A stretch of 58,370 nucleotides of DNA from Albidovulum sp. (GTDB taxonomy: Bacteria; Pseudomonadota; Alphaproteobacteria; Rhodobacterales; Rhodobacteraceae): contig JAPPFL010000056.1 in assembly GCA_028823855.1 (NCBI GenBank), positions 1-58,370 of the forward strand, read 5' to 3'. The position numbers and the translations under genes were made by a program. Below are positions 1-9,923 of this stretch, piece by piece. Numbering within the stretch: position 1 is the stretch's first letter; every line of letters begins with the position of its first letter. The notes under the pieces were generated by a model. That model was not told the origin of the DNA and ran no database searches. It saw only the letters and a program-made list of their open reading frames with translations.

Positions 1-60
1 CGGAAACACCATATCTGGGGAGGCCATCCACATTCTAGGTCAAACTCTAAGGCAGTTAGT

Positions 61-1229
61 TTAGCGCAATGTGAAGCGAAAGTCGACTGGATCCACCCGG
101 CTGAGGCGTACGACGAAAAATACGAGCGCCGCTACCAGCCCGACTCCGGCCCCTTTCAGCAATCCGAAGGCGGTAATGGCGACAAATATCAGAACGATGA
201 TCTCGTATCCGGACCAGGGCAATCGCTTGCGGTTGCGCAAGAGTCCTTCGCCGAGCATGCTGAATCCAGCGAAGTACAGGAAACCTCCGACGACCACGAC
301 GGCACCAGTTCGAGTGTTCGGTTACCTGCGAACAACGCGCTTCCAATGAAAATGGCGGCGAACAATCCCGTGTGACGCGAAGCTGCGCCGACCAGTTTGC
401 TGCGCAAGGACGCCGGTACGAACGGCGATGCAACTGTTCCCCCTCCTGCGCCGGCAACCATGCCGGCCAGCCCCGAGGCGGCAAACTCCCGATCCCGGTC
501 GAGATCCTCCTTCGCTGCAAGCTCCAAGCCCGCGAGATTCATGACAAAGCAGACAAGCGCTACCAGAGCCGGCGTCATCAGGCTAGGAATCTGCGAGGCC
601 ATTGCGGACCAATCCAATTTCATCGGATCCGAGGGAAGCAACGCGGGCCAAAGGCCGCCGTCCGATGTGCTCGCAAACAGAAGGCCCTCCGCCCAAGCCT
701 CTTCGCCGGAGATACCTTGGGCGGCAAGGACAATGCGGTATGCGCCTATAAGAAGGGCGACGCTTATGGGCAGAATAAATGCCTCGTTCCATCGCTTGAT
801 CGCTAGGTACAGGACAATTCCGAACAACGCGCCCGGCGCCCAACTCCATAACACGGAAGGCGCCGCAATTTCCGAAATCCGCCGCCAGTCGGTCTCGGCT
901 CACATTTGTGAGAGCGCGGCCAAGCACACCGGTCCGCCGATACCGGCCACGAAACCTCCCGCCACCGGAAATGGGATGAATCGCATCGGGATGGCGAGTA
1001 GAAAGCGCCCAATCAAGAGAATGCATGCGCTGGTAATAACGGCGCCGGTCATGAGCGTTACGACACCCTGCGAGGACCAAGACGAGAGCTCGCCCGAGTA
1101 AATGAATGTTCCTAATGCTATATGGGAGACTATCAGCCCCAAGCCACCGGTCACGCCAGCCGCAATTGCCGGCATGAACTTTGCGGATACGATGTTTCCA
1201 TGAATCTCGGATGCAAGAATTCGGACCAT
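61..1229 (-). pseudogene. SulP-family anion transporter, broken
   Basis: Three pieces of one membrane transporter read along the minus strand. The N-terminal piece (1229-900) has hydrophobic helices and ends at an in-frame TGA (900-902). The same frame then continues without a gap in homology (899-about 305) through helices such as GALFGIVLYLAIKRW. Around 300-330 the reading moves to another frame, which carries the last helices and the SulP-like RLSRVDPVDF ending at 63. Family members have about 500 or more residues and a C-terminal STAS domain; here about 390 codons remain and no STAS domain follows. One nonsense codon, one frameshift and a lost tail make function unlikely. The substrate (sulfate, bicarbonate or dicarboxylate) cannot be told. 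It lies next to the pyrimidine genes on the opposite strand. Confidence 0.75.
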
Positions 1230-2094
1230 CGGCGCTGGAACTTTCCGAGTCGATCCGTACCGACGGGACGCATTGAATAAGCTACGAGGTCGATTTCCTT
1301 GCCGCCGACCAGCCGATTCGCTGAAACACACATTCCCCTCGCCAATTCATTCCCGGATGGATTCCATCCCCGTAGCGAATAAATTTCCGCTTCCGGATTC
1401 AAGGACAATAACGGCAAGGAGCGTCGAGCAATCGTCATTGGGAGTCGGCAGCCAAGCTCCGGCAATGCAATCGCTTTGCTCAACAAATTCACGATCCCGA
1501 CAACCGGTTTGCAGACGCCGGGTTCCCGCCGAATCTTTATCTTTGCCATGGCGAAAAGGTCGGCCTCGTGCGCTTGCCGGCGGGAGTATTGGGCGGTTGC
1601 TTTCCTGCCATTGCACGAATCTACGAGATGGTTTCCGAAGGACTCGACGCGTTCGCAATTCCCGCCCGCAAGAGTATCCGCGGAAGCTTTTTATTCCGGT
1701 AATTCTGGAATTCGCGGATCATCGCGGCATCGTCCCTTCTGCATCGATATCAAGATCGGATCAGTCCGGAATCGCTTGGCGGCACGCTGCGCAGCGGATG
1801 CTTGTCCGAGTCATTCATTCGCTTGTTCCAATGAATTTTGATCGCCGAATTATGCATGCGAAATTACCGCGGTCGCGCTGCTCAAGACATTCGATGGACG
1901 AGTCCAACCGTTTCGAATCTTCTGCGCGCGTCTCCAATGGCGCAATAGCTTTTGCTCGCGAATGCGTTGACCCGGCGCGCGGATGCTCAAGTTGATGCTC
2001 CGTCGAACTTTATCCGCTAGATCACCAAGACGGGATCTCAAACGGCGAATACGCGAGCACAAGTCGGATTATGTTCAGCTGGATGCGAATATTC
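1230..2094. other. Intergenic stretch, nothing recognised
   Basis: Open frames occur on both strands but none shows a family motif, a convincing ribosome binding site or consistent composition. Probably decayed DNA. Confidence 0.5.
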
Positions 2095-2122
2095 TTGACT
2101 GGAATTTCAGGTCTGCTAGCTT
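2095..2122 (+). promoter_or_regulatory. Possible sigma70-type promoter for the pyrimidine genes
   Basis: TTGACT (2095-2100), 16 bases, then TAGCTT (2117-2122), about 80 bases before the aminotransferase start. The -35 element is good and the -10 element is weak (three of six). Pattern match only. Confidence 0.3.
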
Positions 2123-2203
2123 GGCGCCGTTTTCATGATCGCTGGCGATACCGAACAAAACCCCGGCACGCCGCCCGCGCAATCAACAAGGAGGCCTGGC
2201 TCA

Positions 2204-3526
2204 ATGGCATTGGACACGAAAAACTGGCCGAACGACCTGCGCGCGTTCTGGATGCCGTTCACGGCAAGCAGGCAGTTCAAGGGCAATCCACGAATGCTCG
2301 CTTCGGCGGAAGGCATGTTCTACACGACCACCGACGGCCGGAAGATCCTGGACGGAACAGCTGGTCTCTGGTGCGTGAACGCAGGCCATGCGCGGCCAAA
2401 AATCGTAGAAGCGATACAGAAACAGGCGGCGGAACTGGATTTCGCGCCGACCTTCCAGATGGGCCACCCGAAAGTGTTCGAACTTGCCAACAAGCTGGTC
2501 GACAGCGCTCCGGAATACATGACCCACGCTTTCTTTACGAATTCCGGCTCCGAATCCGTCGATTCGGCCCTCAAGATTGCTCTCGCTTTCCATCGGGCGC
2601 GAGGCGAGGGACAGCGAATTCGGCTTATCGGGCGCGAAAGAGCCTACCACGGCGTGAACTTCGGCGGCACTTCGGTTGGCGGCATCATCAACAACCGGCG
2701 GTTTTTCGGATCGCTTCTAACTGGCGTGGATCATCTTCCCCACACGCATCTTCCCGACAAGAACGCGTTTTCGCGCGGGCGCCCCGAACACGGAGCGGAT
2801 CTCGCGGAGGATCTGGAGCGCATAGCGGCTCTGCACGGACCGGAAACCATAGCGGCCGTTATAGTAGAGCCTGTCGCGGGGTCGACGGGCGTCCTGATAC
2901 CGCCCGATGGCTATCTTGAACGCCTGAGGGAAATCACCTCCAAACACGGCATTCTTCTTATTTTCGACGAGGTCATCACCGGCTTCGGACGTCTGGGATC
3001 GCCGTTCGCGGCCGACTATTTCGGAGTCAGGCCCGACTTGATCACTTGCGCGAAAGGCTTGACAAACGGCACCATACCGATGGGAGCCGTGCTGTCCACT
3101 TCGGAAATCCACGACGCGTTCATGAGCGGCCCCGAGCATCTTATCGAATTCTATCACGGCTATACTTATTCGGGCAATCCGATCGCATCGGCAACGGGCA
3201 TAGCCACGATCGATCTTTACAGAGAAGAAGACCTTTTCGCGAGAGCCGATTCGCTCGCGAGCTACTGGGAAGACGCAATTCATTCCTTGAAGGGATCGCC
3301 GCATGTGATCGATATTCGCAATATCGGCCTTGTCGGCGCCGTGGAGCTGGAACCCGAGCCGGGCATGCCGGGCAAGCGCGGATTCGAAACTTTCCTCGCC
3401 GCCTACGAGTTGGGCTGCCTTACGAGAGTGACCGGCGACATCATTGCGCTTTCCCCTCCGTTGATCGTCGAGAAGGCGCACATAGACCAGCTTGTCGATA
3501 CTCTTCGGAAAGTGCTCGAAAAATAG
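2204..3526 (+). CDS. Omega-amino acid (beta-alanine)--pyruvate aminotransferase
   Basis: Class III PLP-dependent aminotransferase of 440 residues, expected to move the amino group of beta-alanine or related omega-amino acids to pyruvate, giving malonate semialdehyde and alanine. The PLP-anchoring lysine is K284 in TCAKGLTNG. The aspartate that contacts the pyridine nitrogen is D255 in FDEVITGFGR. GLWCVNAGH near residue 54 is typical of the beta-alanine:pyruvate subgroup. The frame is open upstream to 2135, but ATG 2204 is preferred because AAGGAGG (2188-2194) lies nine bases before it and the protein then starts where relatives start. It leads a co-directional group with the amidohydrolase (29-base gap) and dihydropyrimidinase, consistent with using the beta-alanine released by uracil breakdown. 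Cytoplasmic. Confidence 0.92.
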   Translation: MALDTKNWPNDLRAFWMPFTASRQFKGNPRMLASAEGMFYTTTDGRKILDGTAGLWCVNAGHARPKIVEAIQKQAAELDFAPTFQMGHPKVFELANKLVDSAPEYMTHAFFTNSGSESVDSALKIALAFHRARGEGQRIRLIGRERAYHGVNFGGTSVGGIINNRRFFGSLLTGVDHLPHTHLPDKNAFSRGRPEHGADLAEDLERIAALHGPETIAAVIVEPVAGSTGVLIPPDGYLERLREITSKHGILLIFDEVITGFGRLGSPFAADYFGVRPDLITCAKGLTNGTIPMGAVLSTSEIHDAFMSGPEHLIEFYHGYTYSGNPIASATGIATIDLYREEDLFARADSLASYWEDAIHSLKGSPHVIDIRNIGLVGAVELEPEPGMPGKRGFETFLAAYELGCLTRVTGDIIALSPPLIVEKAHIDQLVDTLRKVLEK

Positions 3527-3555
3527 GCTGATTGAAAATACCGACCGGAGGACAG

Positions 3556-4806
3556 ATGGTCGCGCTATCGGACAACCTGAAAATTAACTCCGCACGCTTG
3601 TGGGACTCCATCGGTGAAATGGCCAAGATCGGTCCCGGCATTGCCGGCGGCAACAACAGGCAAACATTGACGGACGAGGACGGAGAGGGCCGATCGCTGT
3701 TCCGGAAATGGTGCGAAGAAGCCAAATGCGTAGTCGGCATCGATCAGATGGGCAACATGTTCGCCGCGAGGGAGGGAACCGATCCGAACGCCCTCCCCGT
3801 CTTTGTCGGCTCGCATCTCGACACCCAGCCGACCGGCGGAAAGTACGACGGCGTACTCGGGACGCTGGCAGCACTGGAAATCGTCAGAACGCTCAACGAC
3901 CTGAACATAAAGACGCGGCGTCCCATCGCCGTCGTCAATTGGACCAACGAGGAAGGTACGCGGTTCGCGCCCGCAATGCTCGCATCCGGCGTTTTTGCCG
4001 GAGTATACGATCAGGACTGGGCCTACGAGCGAAAGGACGCGGACGGCAAGCTTTTCGGGGAAGAACTCAAGCGCATCGGCTGGCTCGGCGGCGAAAAAAC
4101 CGGCGACCGCAAATTGCACGCGTTTTTCGAACTCCACATCGAACAGGGCCCAATACTTGAGGCGGAGAACGTGGACATTGGCGTGGTTACGCACGGACAG
4201 GGTCTTTCATGGACCCAGGTCACTGTGCGCGGACAGGAAAGCCACACCGGTTCGACGCCGATGGCCATGCGCCGAAACGCGGGACTCGGCATGGCCCGGA
4301 TTCTTCAGCTGGTCGACGAGATCGCGCTAGGCCACGCACCGCACGCGGTCGGCGCCGCCGGGCATATCGACGTGCATCCCAACAGCCGGAACGTCATTCC
4401 GGGCGTGGTCGTATTCACTGTCGATTTTCGCTCTCCCGAGCTTTCCGTCATCGAGGACATGGAACGCCGGCTCGAAAAAGGCGGAAAAGAAATTTGCGAG
4501 AGCATGGGACTGGAAATTGAATTCGAAAAAGTCGGAGGATTCGATCCGGTCGAATTCGATTCGGGCTGCGTAGCCGCTGTCAGAAACGCCGCTGAACGGC
4601 TCGGCTACTCCCATCGCGAATTGATCTCCGGCGCCGGGCACGACGCCTGCTGGATCAACCGGGTCGCGCCTACGGCCATGATCATGTGCCCGTGCGAAGG
4701 CGGACTCTCTCACAATGAAGCGGAAAACATTTCTCAGGAATGGGCTTCTGCCGGCGCCAACGTGCTTTTCCACGCCGCCGTCGAGACTGCGGAGATCGTT
4801 ACCTGA
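3556..4806 (+). CDS. M20-family amidohydrolase, probable beta-ureidopropionase / N-carbamoyl amino acid hydrolase
   Basis: Zinc-dependent M20/M28-type hydrolase of 416 residues that splits an N-carbamoyl group into amine, CO2 and ammonia. Metal and catalytic residues are visible: H87 and D89 in GSHLDTQPTGG, D98 in KYDGVLG, and the E132-E133 pair in NWTNEEGTRF. HIEQGP near 194-200 and the late GAGHDA motif also fit the hydantoinase/carbamoylase branch. ATG 3556 follows CGGAGG (3546-3551) by four bases; a TTG at 3532 would add eight residues and cannot be excluded. Placed between the beta-alanine aminotransferase and dihydropyrimidinase, N-carbamoyl-beta-alanine is the most likely substrate. 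Allantoate or N-carbamoyl-L-amino acids are alternatives, since the family cannot be split by sequence alone. Confidence 0.9.
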   Translation: MVALSDNLKINSARLWDSIGEMAKIGPGIAGGNNRQTLTDEDGEGRSLFRKWCEEAKCVVGIDQMGNMFAAREGTDPNALPVFVGSHLDTQPTGGKYDGVLGTLAALEIVRTLNDLNIKTRRPIAVVNWTNEEGTRFAPAMLASGVFAGVYDQDWAYERKDADGKLFGEELKRIGWLGGEKTGDRKLHAFFELHIEQGPILEAENVDIGVVTHGQGLSWTQVTVRGQESHTGSTPMAMRRNAGLGMARILQLVDEIALGHAPHAVGAAGHIDVHPNSRNVIPGVVVFTVDFRSPELSVIEDMERRLEKGGKEICESMGLEIEFEKVGGFDPVEFDSGCVAAVRNAAERLGYSHRELISGAGHDACWINRVAPTAMIMCPCEGGLSHNEAENISQEWASAGANVLFHAAVETAEIVT

Positions 4807-4866
4807 AACTTAGCGTGCCGGCGAGGCCGAGCGCAATTCGCAATGCGCATTACGGAGGCGTAGCAA

Positions 4867-6327
4867 ATGTCGAAAATCATCAAGGGCGGAACCATCGTTA
4901 CGGCCGACCGCTCGTGGAAGGCGGACATCAGGATCGAAAATGGCGTTATCGCCGAGATTGGCGAAAACCTTTCGGGCGAACACTATGTTGATGCCGAGAG
5001 CGCCTATGTCATTCCAGGCGGAATAGACCCTCACACGCATTTGGAGATGCCCTTCATGGGCACCGTCGCGGCGGAGACATTCGAATCCGGCACCTGGGCG
5101 GCCGCTGCGGGCGGCACCACCATGCTCGTGGATTTTTGCCTCCCGGGAGCCGACGGCTCCATCAAGAACGCCATAGCCGAGTGGCATCGCAAGTCGGCGC
5201 CGCAGATCTGCGCCGATATCGGCTACCACATGGCCGTAACGGGATGGGACGAGGGCATATTCGATGAAATGAGGGATGCCGTCGACATGGGCGTCAACTC
5301 CTTCAAGCATTTCATGGCTTACAAGGGCGCGCTCATGGTCGAGGACGACGAGTTGTTCGCGTCCTTCAGCAGATGCAAGGAACTTGGCGCGCTTCCAATG
5401 GTGCATGCGGAAAACGGAGACATTGTCGCCGAGCTTCAGCAGAAATTTCTCGACGAAGGAATAACGGGGCCGGAGGGCCACGCCTATTCGCGCCCGCCCG
5501 AGGTCGAGGGCGAAGCTGCGAACCGCGCGATTATGATCGCCGACGCGGTCGGGGTGCCGCTCTACATCGTGCATGTATCCTGCGAACAGGCGCACGAAGC
5601 TATCCGCCGCGCCCGTCAGAAGGGCATGCGCGTTTACGGCGAACCGCTCGTGCAATACCTCACTCTCGACGAGAGCGAGTACTTCAACAAGGAATGGGAG
5701 CATGCCGCCCGCCGCGTCATGTCTCCGCCGTTTCGCTCCAAGGATCACCAGGAAGGTCTATGGAACGGCCTTTCCGCCGGATCCCTCCAGGTCGTCGCGA
5801 CCGACCACGCCGCGTTTTCGACCGAGCAAAAGCGCATGGGCATCGACAATTTCACATGCATTCCGAACGGAACCGCAGGGCTTGAAGAGCGCCTAGCCGT
5901 CCTTTGGACGACAGGAGTGGAGACCGGACGCCTTACGCCCAACGAATTCGTCGCCGTTACGTCGACAAACATTGCCAAAATCCTCAATATCTATCCGAAA
6001 AAGGGCGCAATCGTTCCAGGAGCCGACGCCGACATTACTGTCTGGGATCCTTCGATCAGCAAGACGATCAGCGCGACAACGCACAAATCCGTGCTCGACT
6101 ACAGCGTCTTCGAGGGTTTCAAGGTCAGCGCGCAGGCTCGCTATACGATTTCGCGCGGCGATGTCATCTGGGCCTGGGGCCAAAACTCGCAACCGCAGCC
6201 GGGGCGCGGGAAGTTCGTGCCGAGACCGCCGTTTCCTTCGGCGAGCAGGGCATATTCGAAGTGGAAGGAACTCAACAGCCCGCGCAAGATCGAGCGCGAC
6301 CCCCTAAATATTCCCTCGGGAATCTAA
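4867..6327 (+). CDS. hydA: Dihydropyrimidinase (D-hydantoinase)
   Basis: Cyclic amidohydrolase of 486 residues that opens the ring of dihydrouracil or dihydrothymine to the N-carbamoyl beta-amino acid. The binuclear metal site is complete: H56 and H58 in GGIDPHTHLE, the carboxylated lysine K153 in HFMAYKGA, H180 in VHAENGD, H236 in IVHVSCEQAH and D313 in ATDHAAFS. Length is normal for the family. GGAGG lies a few bases before ATG 4867. It sits 60 bases after the amidohydrolase and supplies that enzyme's substrate. The first step of the reductive pathway (dihydropyrimidine dehydrogenase) is not in this window, so it must be elsewhere or dihydropyrimidines and hydantoins must come from outside. 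Confidence 0.94.
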   Translation: MSKIIKGGTIVTADRSWKADIRIENGVIAEIGENLSGEHYVDAESAYVIPGGIDPHTHLEMPFMGTVAAETFESGTWAAAAGGTTMLVDFCLPGADGSIKNAIAEWHRKSAPQICADIGYHMAVTGWDEGIFDEMRDAVDMGVNSFKHFMAYKGALMVEDDELFASFSRCKELGALPMVHAENGDIVAELQQKFLDEGITGPEGHAYSRPPEVEGEAANRAIMIADAVGVPLYIVHVSCEQAHEAIRRARQKGMRVYGEPLVQYLTLDESEYFNKEWEHAARRVMSPPFRSKDHQEGLWNGLSAGSLQVVATDHAAFSTEQKRMGIDNFTCIPNGTAGLEERLAVLWTTGVETGRLTPNEFVAVTSTNIAKILNIYPKKGAIVPGADADITVWDPSISKTISATTHKSVLDYSVFEGFKVSAQARYTISRGDVIWAWGQNSQPQPGRGKFVPRPPFPSASRAYSKWKELNSPRKIERDPLNIPSGI

Positions 6328-7043
6328 CCCGGTTCGCAAGGTCCTCGTCCGACAAAAACCGCCACGCCGCGTCAAGCTAGCTGTGGTTTTTACGAATTCG
6401 CGGAGTTCGAATCGCGGAGATGTTCGCGACGAATGAATTGGCAGCCTGCATTTGCCGGACATCGAGGAGAATTATCCGGTCGTTCGCCAGCAAGGCAATG
6501 GAATTAAGGCGAGAGCGGCATCGGCCGTCAAAATGCGAAAAGTTTACGCGGGATCGCGCCACCCGGCCTCCGTGAACAATTCCAAGCATTTGCTCGCGTC
6601 TCATGCCGGCTGCCGGATTTCCGGACTCATAGCGCCCGATCAAGGTTTTGCGCTCTTGGGTACGGCGTTTTGAGCGGTTCTCCCCTTTGAATTTGTCGCG
6701 CTTTTTATTCAACCGAGTAGGTCCGCGAGGATCCTGCCGGCTGTCTTCCCGGCTCGGTGTTGATGTCTGAATAAAAGCGCAGGACTCTGGCGATTCGCCG
6801 CGTATTTGCAGGATCGTTCTCATATGACCAGAGAAAGGACGATTCCTTTAGGAATTGTCCACAGAGACTGGTTGGCGCGATCCTTTGGAAAACTCTTTTT
6901 TTTTCGCGATCGAATCTGCGCTATTCTGGCGCAGGGTCTCTCTCCGCGAAAAAGCGTGGCCGGCCCGCCCTTCCCAGTCCCTGCGTCCCGCATGGATGCG
7001 TAGATCGAGATCCGCATTATCGCGGGAACAGAAGCATTGGGAC
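6328..7043. other. Intergenic stretch, nothing recognised
   Basis: No gene or clear signal found between the dihydropyrimidinase stop and the first insertion sequence remnant. Confidence 0.5.
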
Positions 7044-7291
7044 ATGGCAATAAAATGCGCGGGAATCGACGTTGGCAAGGAATTCGCTGAAGTCCACTTG
7101 GCGTGCGAGGACCGTTCGTTCGAAAAGGACCGTTCGAGCTATCGGGCGATCGCCGGGTTCCTGCGCAAGCATTCGGCCTCGAGTGTGGCGGTGGAGGCGA
7201 CCGGGCGGATGCACCGCGAACTCCGCCGCCCAGAGCGGCCGAAGCATCCGCCGAGGCTCTATGTCGCCGGCGAGGGCCGGAAGCTCAAGTA
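7044..7291 (+). mobile_element. IS110-family transposase, N-terminal fragment
   Basis: About 82 codons resembling the start of an IS110-type DEDD transposase: AGIDVGKEFAEVHLA carries the first catalytic aspartate, and VAVEATGRMHREL is the following conserved block. The frame stops at 7291. A short shadow of the next block (VKVVGRRQGR) can be read in another frame around 7320-7350, after which the sequence becomes a different transposase. The element is a truncated relic and cannot be active. Confidence 0.7.
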
Positions 7292-7349
7292 GGACGCGAG
7301 ATCCTAGCCCGGCACTACGCGGTCAAGGTCGTCGGGCGACGGCAGGGGC

Positions 7350-7835
7350 GTCAACGCAGTCGCCGTTCGGTTCAAGCGCAGCCGCCGGCACGCCGAGGAG
7401 GACGAGGCGAGCGGCTCATACGACTTGCGCACGTCGCGAACCGGCCGGGGCGACGAGGAGATCCTACGAGCGCGCTGGAGGCTGGCGGAAATCGAGGCGA
7501 CCCTCCGCTCGCTGAAATCCGAACTCGGGGCCGGGCCGGTCTTCCACCGGCCGGACAGGCGGATCGGCTCTCATCTTCCGGTCGCGGTGCTGGCCTACCA
7601 TCCGGCGCATCCGGTCCGAACCCCGCTGAAGGCGCAGGGAATCCACTCGGGCCGGGCCTCGTTCCGGGAGTGCATGCTCAGCCGGGTCGGGGTCGCCAAG
7701 ACGCTGCGCCGAACCGACGGAGTCCACGTGGCGAGCCGGCAGGATTCCAATTCCGGAGCGGAGCAGGCCCTGATATCGCAGGTCGCCGGCATCGAGCCCG
7801 GCCTTCGCCGTTCGAGTTGCGCTTTGGACGGCTAG
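7350..7835 (+). mobile_element. IS4-type (IS1634-like) transposase fragment
   Basis: The frame from 7350 reads RFKRSRRHAEED and then a typical C-terminal block of IS4-superfamily transposases: IEATLRSLKSELG, VFHRPDRRIGSHL, VLAYHPAHPVRTPLKAQGIH and LRRTDG. The conserved glutamate of the DDE triad would be the E in the IEATLRSLKSE block. There is no N-terminal half, and it abuts an unrelated IS110 piece, so this is a fragment. The stretch looks richer in GC than the pyrimidine genes beside it, which fits foreign origin. Confidence 0.65.
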
Positions 7836-8089
7836 TTTCGCCGCCGCGGATTCAACAGAATCTTCGAAAATGTAGGGACAGAGTGGAATCCGCCCCGAAA
7901 TTTATTCCTATAATTCAGTTAATTGCGAGACGGCGTTTTGCAAGACTGCCAACGCGCGCTAAAATCGGGACGTCGTAAAATAGCCGCTCGCTTCACGGCC
8001 ACTTTGCGGCGGTCTTGGGAACGGTTCGAATTCTAGGCCGCGACCCTCGCGCATGCCCAGCCTCGCCGTCGCGGTCGTTGCCGCCGAAA

Positions 8090-8450
8090 AAGACAAGGCG
8101 GCGGCTGGGAAGGCAGGCCCGGCTCGATTGGATCTACGTCGTCCGCAACAGCCTCGGCGCGGGCGACATCGCGGCGGAGCGGTCGGTGGAGGGCAGCAAG
8201 GCCCTGCCCGGGCGGAGCACATTCCGCTAGCTGCAGACGTCCCGCTTCGAGGTCCGCGCGCATGTTCCTCTGCCTGCTCGCCGCCCAGGTAGAATGACAC
8301 GTGCGCCACAGGCTCACGCCGATTCTCTTCGAGGACGACGCCCGGGAAGGCGCGAAGGCGAAGCGGGTCGAGACCGTCTCGGTATCCGACGGCACCAGGG
8401 CTAAGGCCAAATCGAAGAAGACGGCGGACGGCCTACAAATCCACTTAATC
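8090..8450 (+). mobile_element. Second IS1634-like transposase fragment
   Basis: Scattered frames give the C-terminus of another IS1634-like transposase: IYVVRNSLGAGDIAAERSVEG, then VRAHVFLCLLAAQVE with a TGA in place of the expected tryptophan codon, then RLTPILFEDDAREGAKAKR and SKKTADGL. At least one stop and one frame change break it. It differs from the 7350-7835 fragment. Its end runs up to, or into, the 3' end of the protease gene on the other strand. Confidence 0.6.
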
Positions 8451-9923
8451 TTTCAACTCATGGCATTCCACGCGCACGACCGCGCGACGCCATTCCATTG
8501 CTGACGAAGCCGCGCTACTGCGAGGCTCGTCAAATGCATCTATTGCAATTTGAACTGCAATGCCGAAAGTCTCCAGAAATTCGATCGCTTTGGACGAACG
8601 TACGGCGTAGCCAATGTTTTCGATATTGACTTTGTTCTTCAAATCCAAAGAGATTTTTGAGCTGACAACGGCTACTTGAGAACCGTTTCGCGACAATACG
8701 GGTCCGCCTGAATTTCCCGGCTGGACAGGCGCGGAAATTTGCACGCGGGTCCGGTCGCCGAAAAGGCCTGTGGCACTTGAAACGACTCCGCTTGTAGCGT
8801 TCAGCGACGGCGAAATGCTATGGACAGGATACCCAAGCACAAAAATCGGTTCGCCTAGTTCGATAAGACTAGGCGCGAATTTAATTGGCTCGCGCCCGAC
8901 TAGTCGAGGCGCCTTGATTACCGCAAGGTCCAATCCGGCATCGGCCCCAACTAGAAATGCGTCTGCGCCGTTGATCGTCAATTTATCGCATCCAAACGCC
9001 ACATGCTGGTTCGTCAATATATGGCCGTCGCGCGATACGAGGGAGCCGGACCCGTTTGAAATCACGGTTTTGTACCAGTTTGGTTCCAGTTCCGCGCCCG
9101 GATGCTCTCCTTCCGCCAAGAGCTTTTCTACATGTGCGGGATTAACGCCTTGGCTGTGGAATGGTTCAAAATTCGATAGAATCCGACTTGCGGCTGGAAT
9201 CATTGCCGGGATATCGTATTCGCTTAGGATAACTTGGATTCCTCGCGTTTCACGCGCGCGCGTCTCGTAAATGTAGTATCGACGCTCATTGCCATTCGAC
9301 GCGACTTGATAGGAAAACGGCCCAAATATACCATTAGCGAGTATAATCAGTTCTTTCTCAATTGCCCAGTTTGTCAGGATTTTCTGCCAATCGCTCACAG
9401 TTGCATTCCCGATTCTGCGGTCGAGCCAGATCAGTGAAGACCCCGATTTGCGGCCAATCAGCGAAACCGCCAAATTATCGGAACCTGAAACCGTTTTTCC
9501 TGTTATATAGCCAAGCGGCACATCCAGTTGCATGCCAACCCAATCAATTGCTTGGGTTCGGAAGTTTGCCCGCTTCCGAAGTGAACCGGAGCGCTTCTCC
9601 AATGATTTTTGCTGAGCCGGAGTCAGGCGGCCGGTAGCCGGATCGCCGATGCCTCTTTGAAAGAGCCGGATCGCATCGTGTGTCGATTTGTCCGCCTTTC
9701 CATTGATGCTGCCTTGGAATAGCCCGATCCAAGAGAGCTGCGTTTGAATTTTCGCGATCGCTCCTTCGCGTCCGCCTCTCTCAAATGGCAGATCCATTGC
9801 CTCAATGACATTTCGCGGAGTATCGGCGCTGGCTTCATGTATATTTCCGAAGAAGAACAGCGCCGATATCAAGATGGAGTGGACAAACGCGGCGCTCGCA
9901 AATTGACGGATTTTTGCCGCCAT
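8445..9923 (-). CDS. Exported trypsin-like serine protease with peptidoglycan-binding-like domain
   Basis: A protein of 492 residues with a signal peptide (about 1-34, hydrophobic SILISALFFFG), a peptidoglycan-binding-1-like domain (about 53-105, IQTQLSWIGLFQGSINGKAD), a middle region of unknown fold (about 120-255), and a trypsin-like domain. The catalytic triad is complete: H307 in LTNQHVAFG, D332 in AGLDLAVIK, S405 in QPGNSGGPVL. It should act in the periplasm, possibly held near the cell wall. The ATG directly follows the TAA of the lipoprotein gene (no gap), so translation is probably coupled. It is the last gene of the six-gene operon. The last 25 or so residues approach an IS remnant and may have been altered by it. 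Substrate unknown. Confidence 0.85.
   Translation of the reverse strand: MAAKIRQFASAAFVHSILISALFFFGNIHEASADTPRNVIEAMDLPFERGGREGAIAKIQTQLSWIGLFQGSINGKADKSTHDAIRLFQRGIGDPATGRLTPAQQKSLEKRSGSLRKRANFRTQAIDWVGMQLDVPLGYITGKTVSGSDNLAVSLIGRKSGSSLIWLDRRIGNATVSDWQKILTNWAIEKELIILANGIFGPFSYQVASNGNERRYYIYETRARETRGIQVILSEYDIPAMIPAASRILSNFEPFHSQGVNPAHVEKLLAEGEHPGAELEPNWYKTVISNGSGSLVSRDGHILTNQHVAFGCDKLTINGADAFLVGADAGLDLAVIKAPRLVGREPIKFAPSLIELGEPIFVLGYPVHSISPSLNATSGVVSSATGLFGDRTRVQISAPVQPGNSGGPVLSRNGSQVAVVSSKISLDLKNKVNIENIGYAVRSSKAIEFLETFGIAVQIAIDAFDEPRSSAASSAMEWRRAVVRVECHELKD

Noticed and set aside
900-902. In-frame TGA codons inside otherwise readable protein (SulP relic, and the IS1634-like relic near 8294), suggesting TGA recoding
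   Set aside because: Intact housekeeping and metabolic genes such as the ureidopropionase (stop at 4804-4806) and trpF end in TGA, so TGA is a stop here; the broken genes also carry frameshifts.
1273-1995. Plus-strand open frame of 240 codons before the aminotransferase
   Set aside because: No family resemblance, no ribosome binding site, and overlapped by several other open frames.
8023-8034. GGTTCGAATTCT, resembling a tRNA T-loop
   Set aside because: No paired T-stem, acceptor stem or anticodon arm can be built around it.
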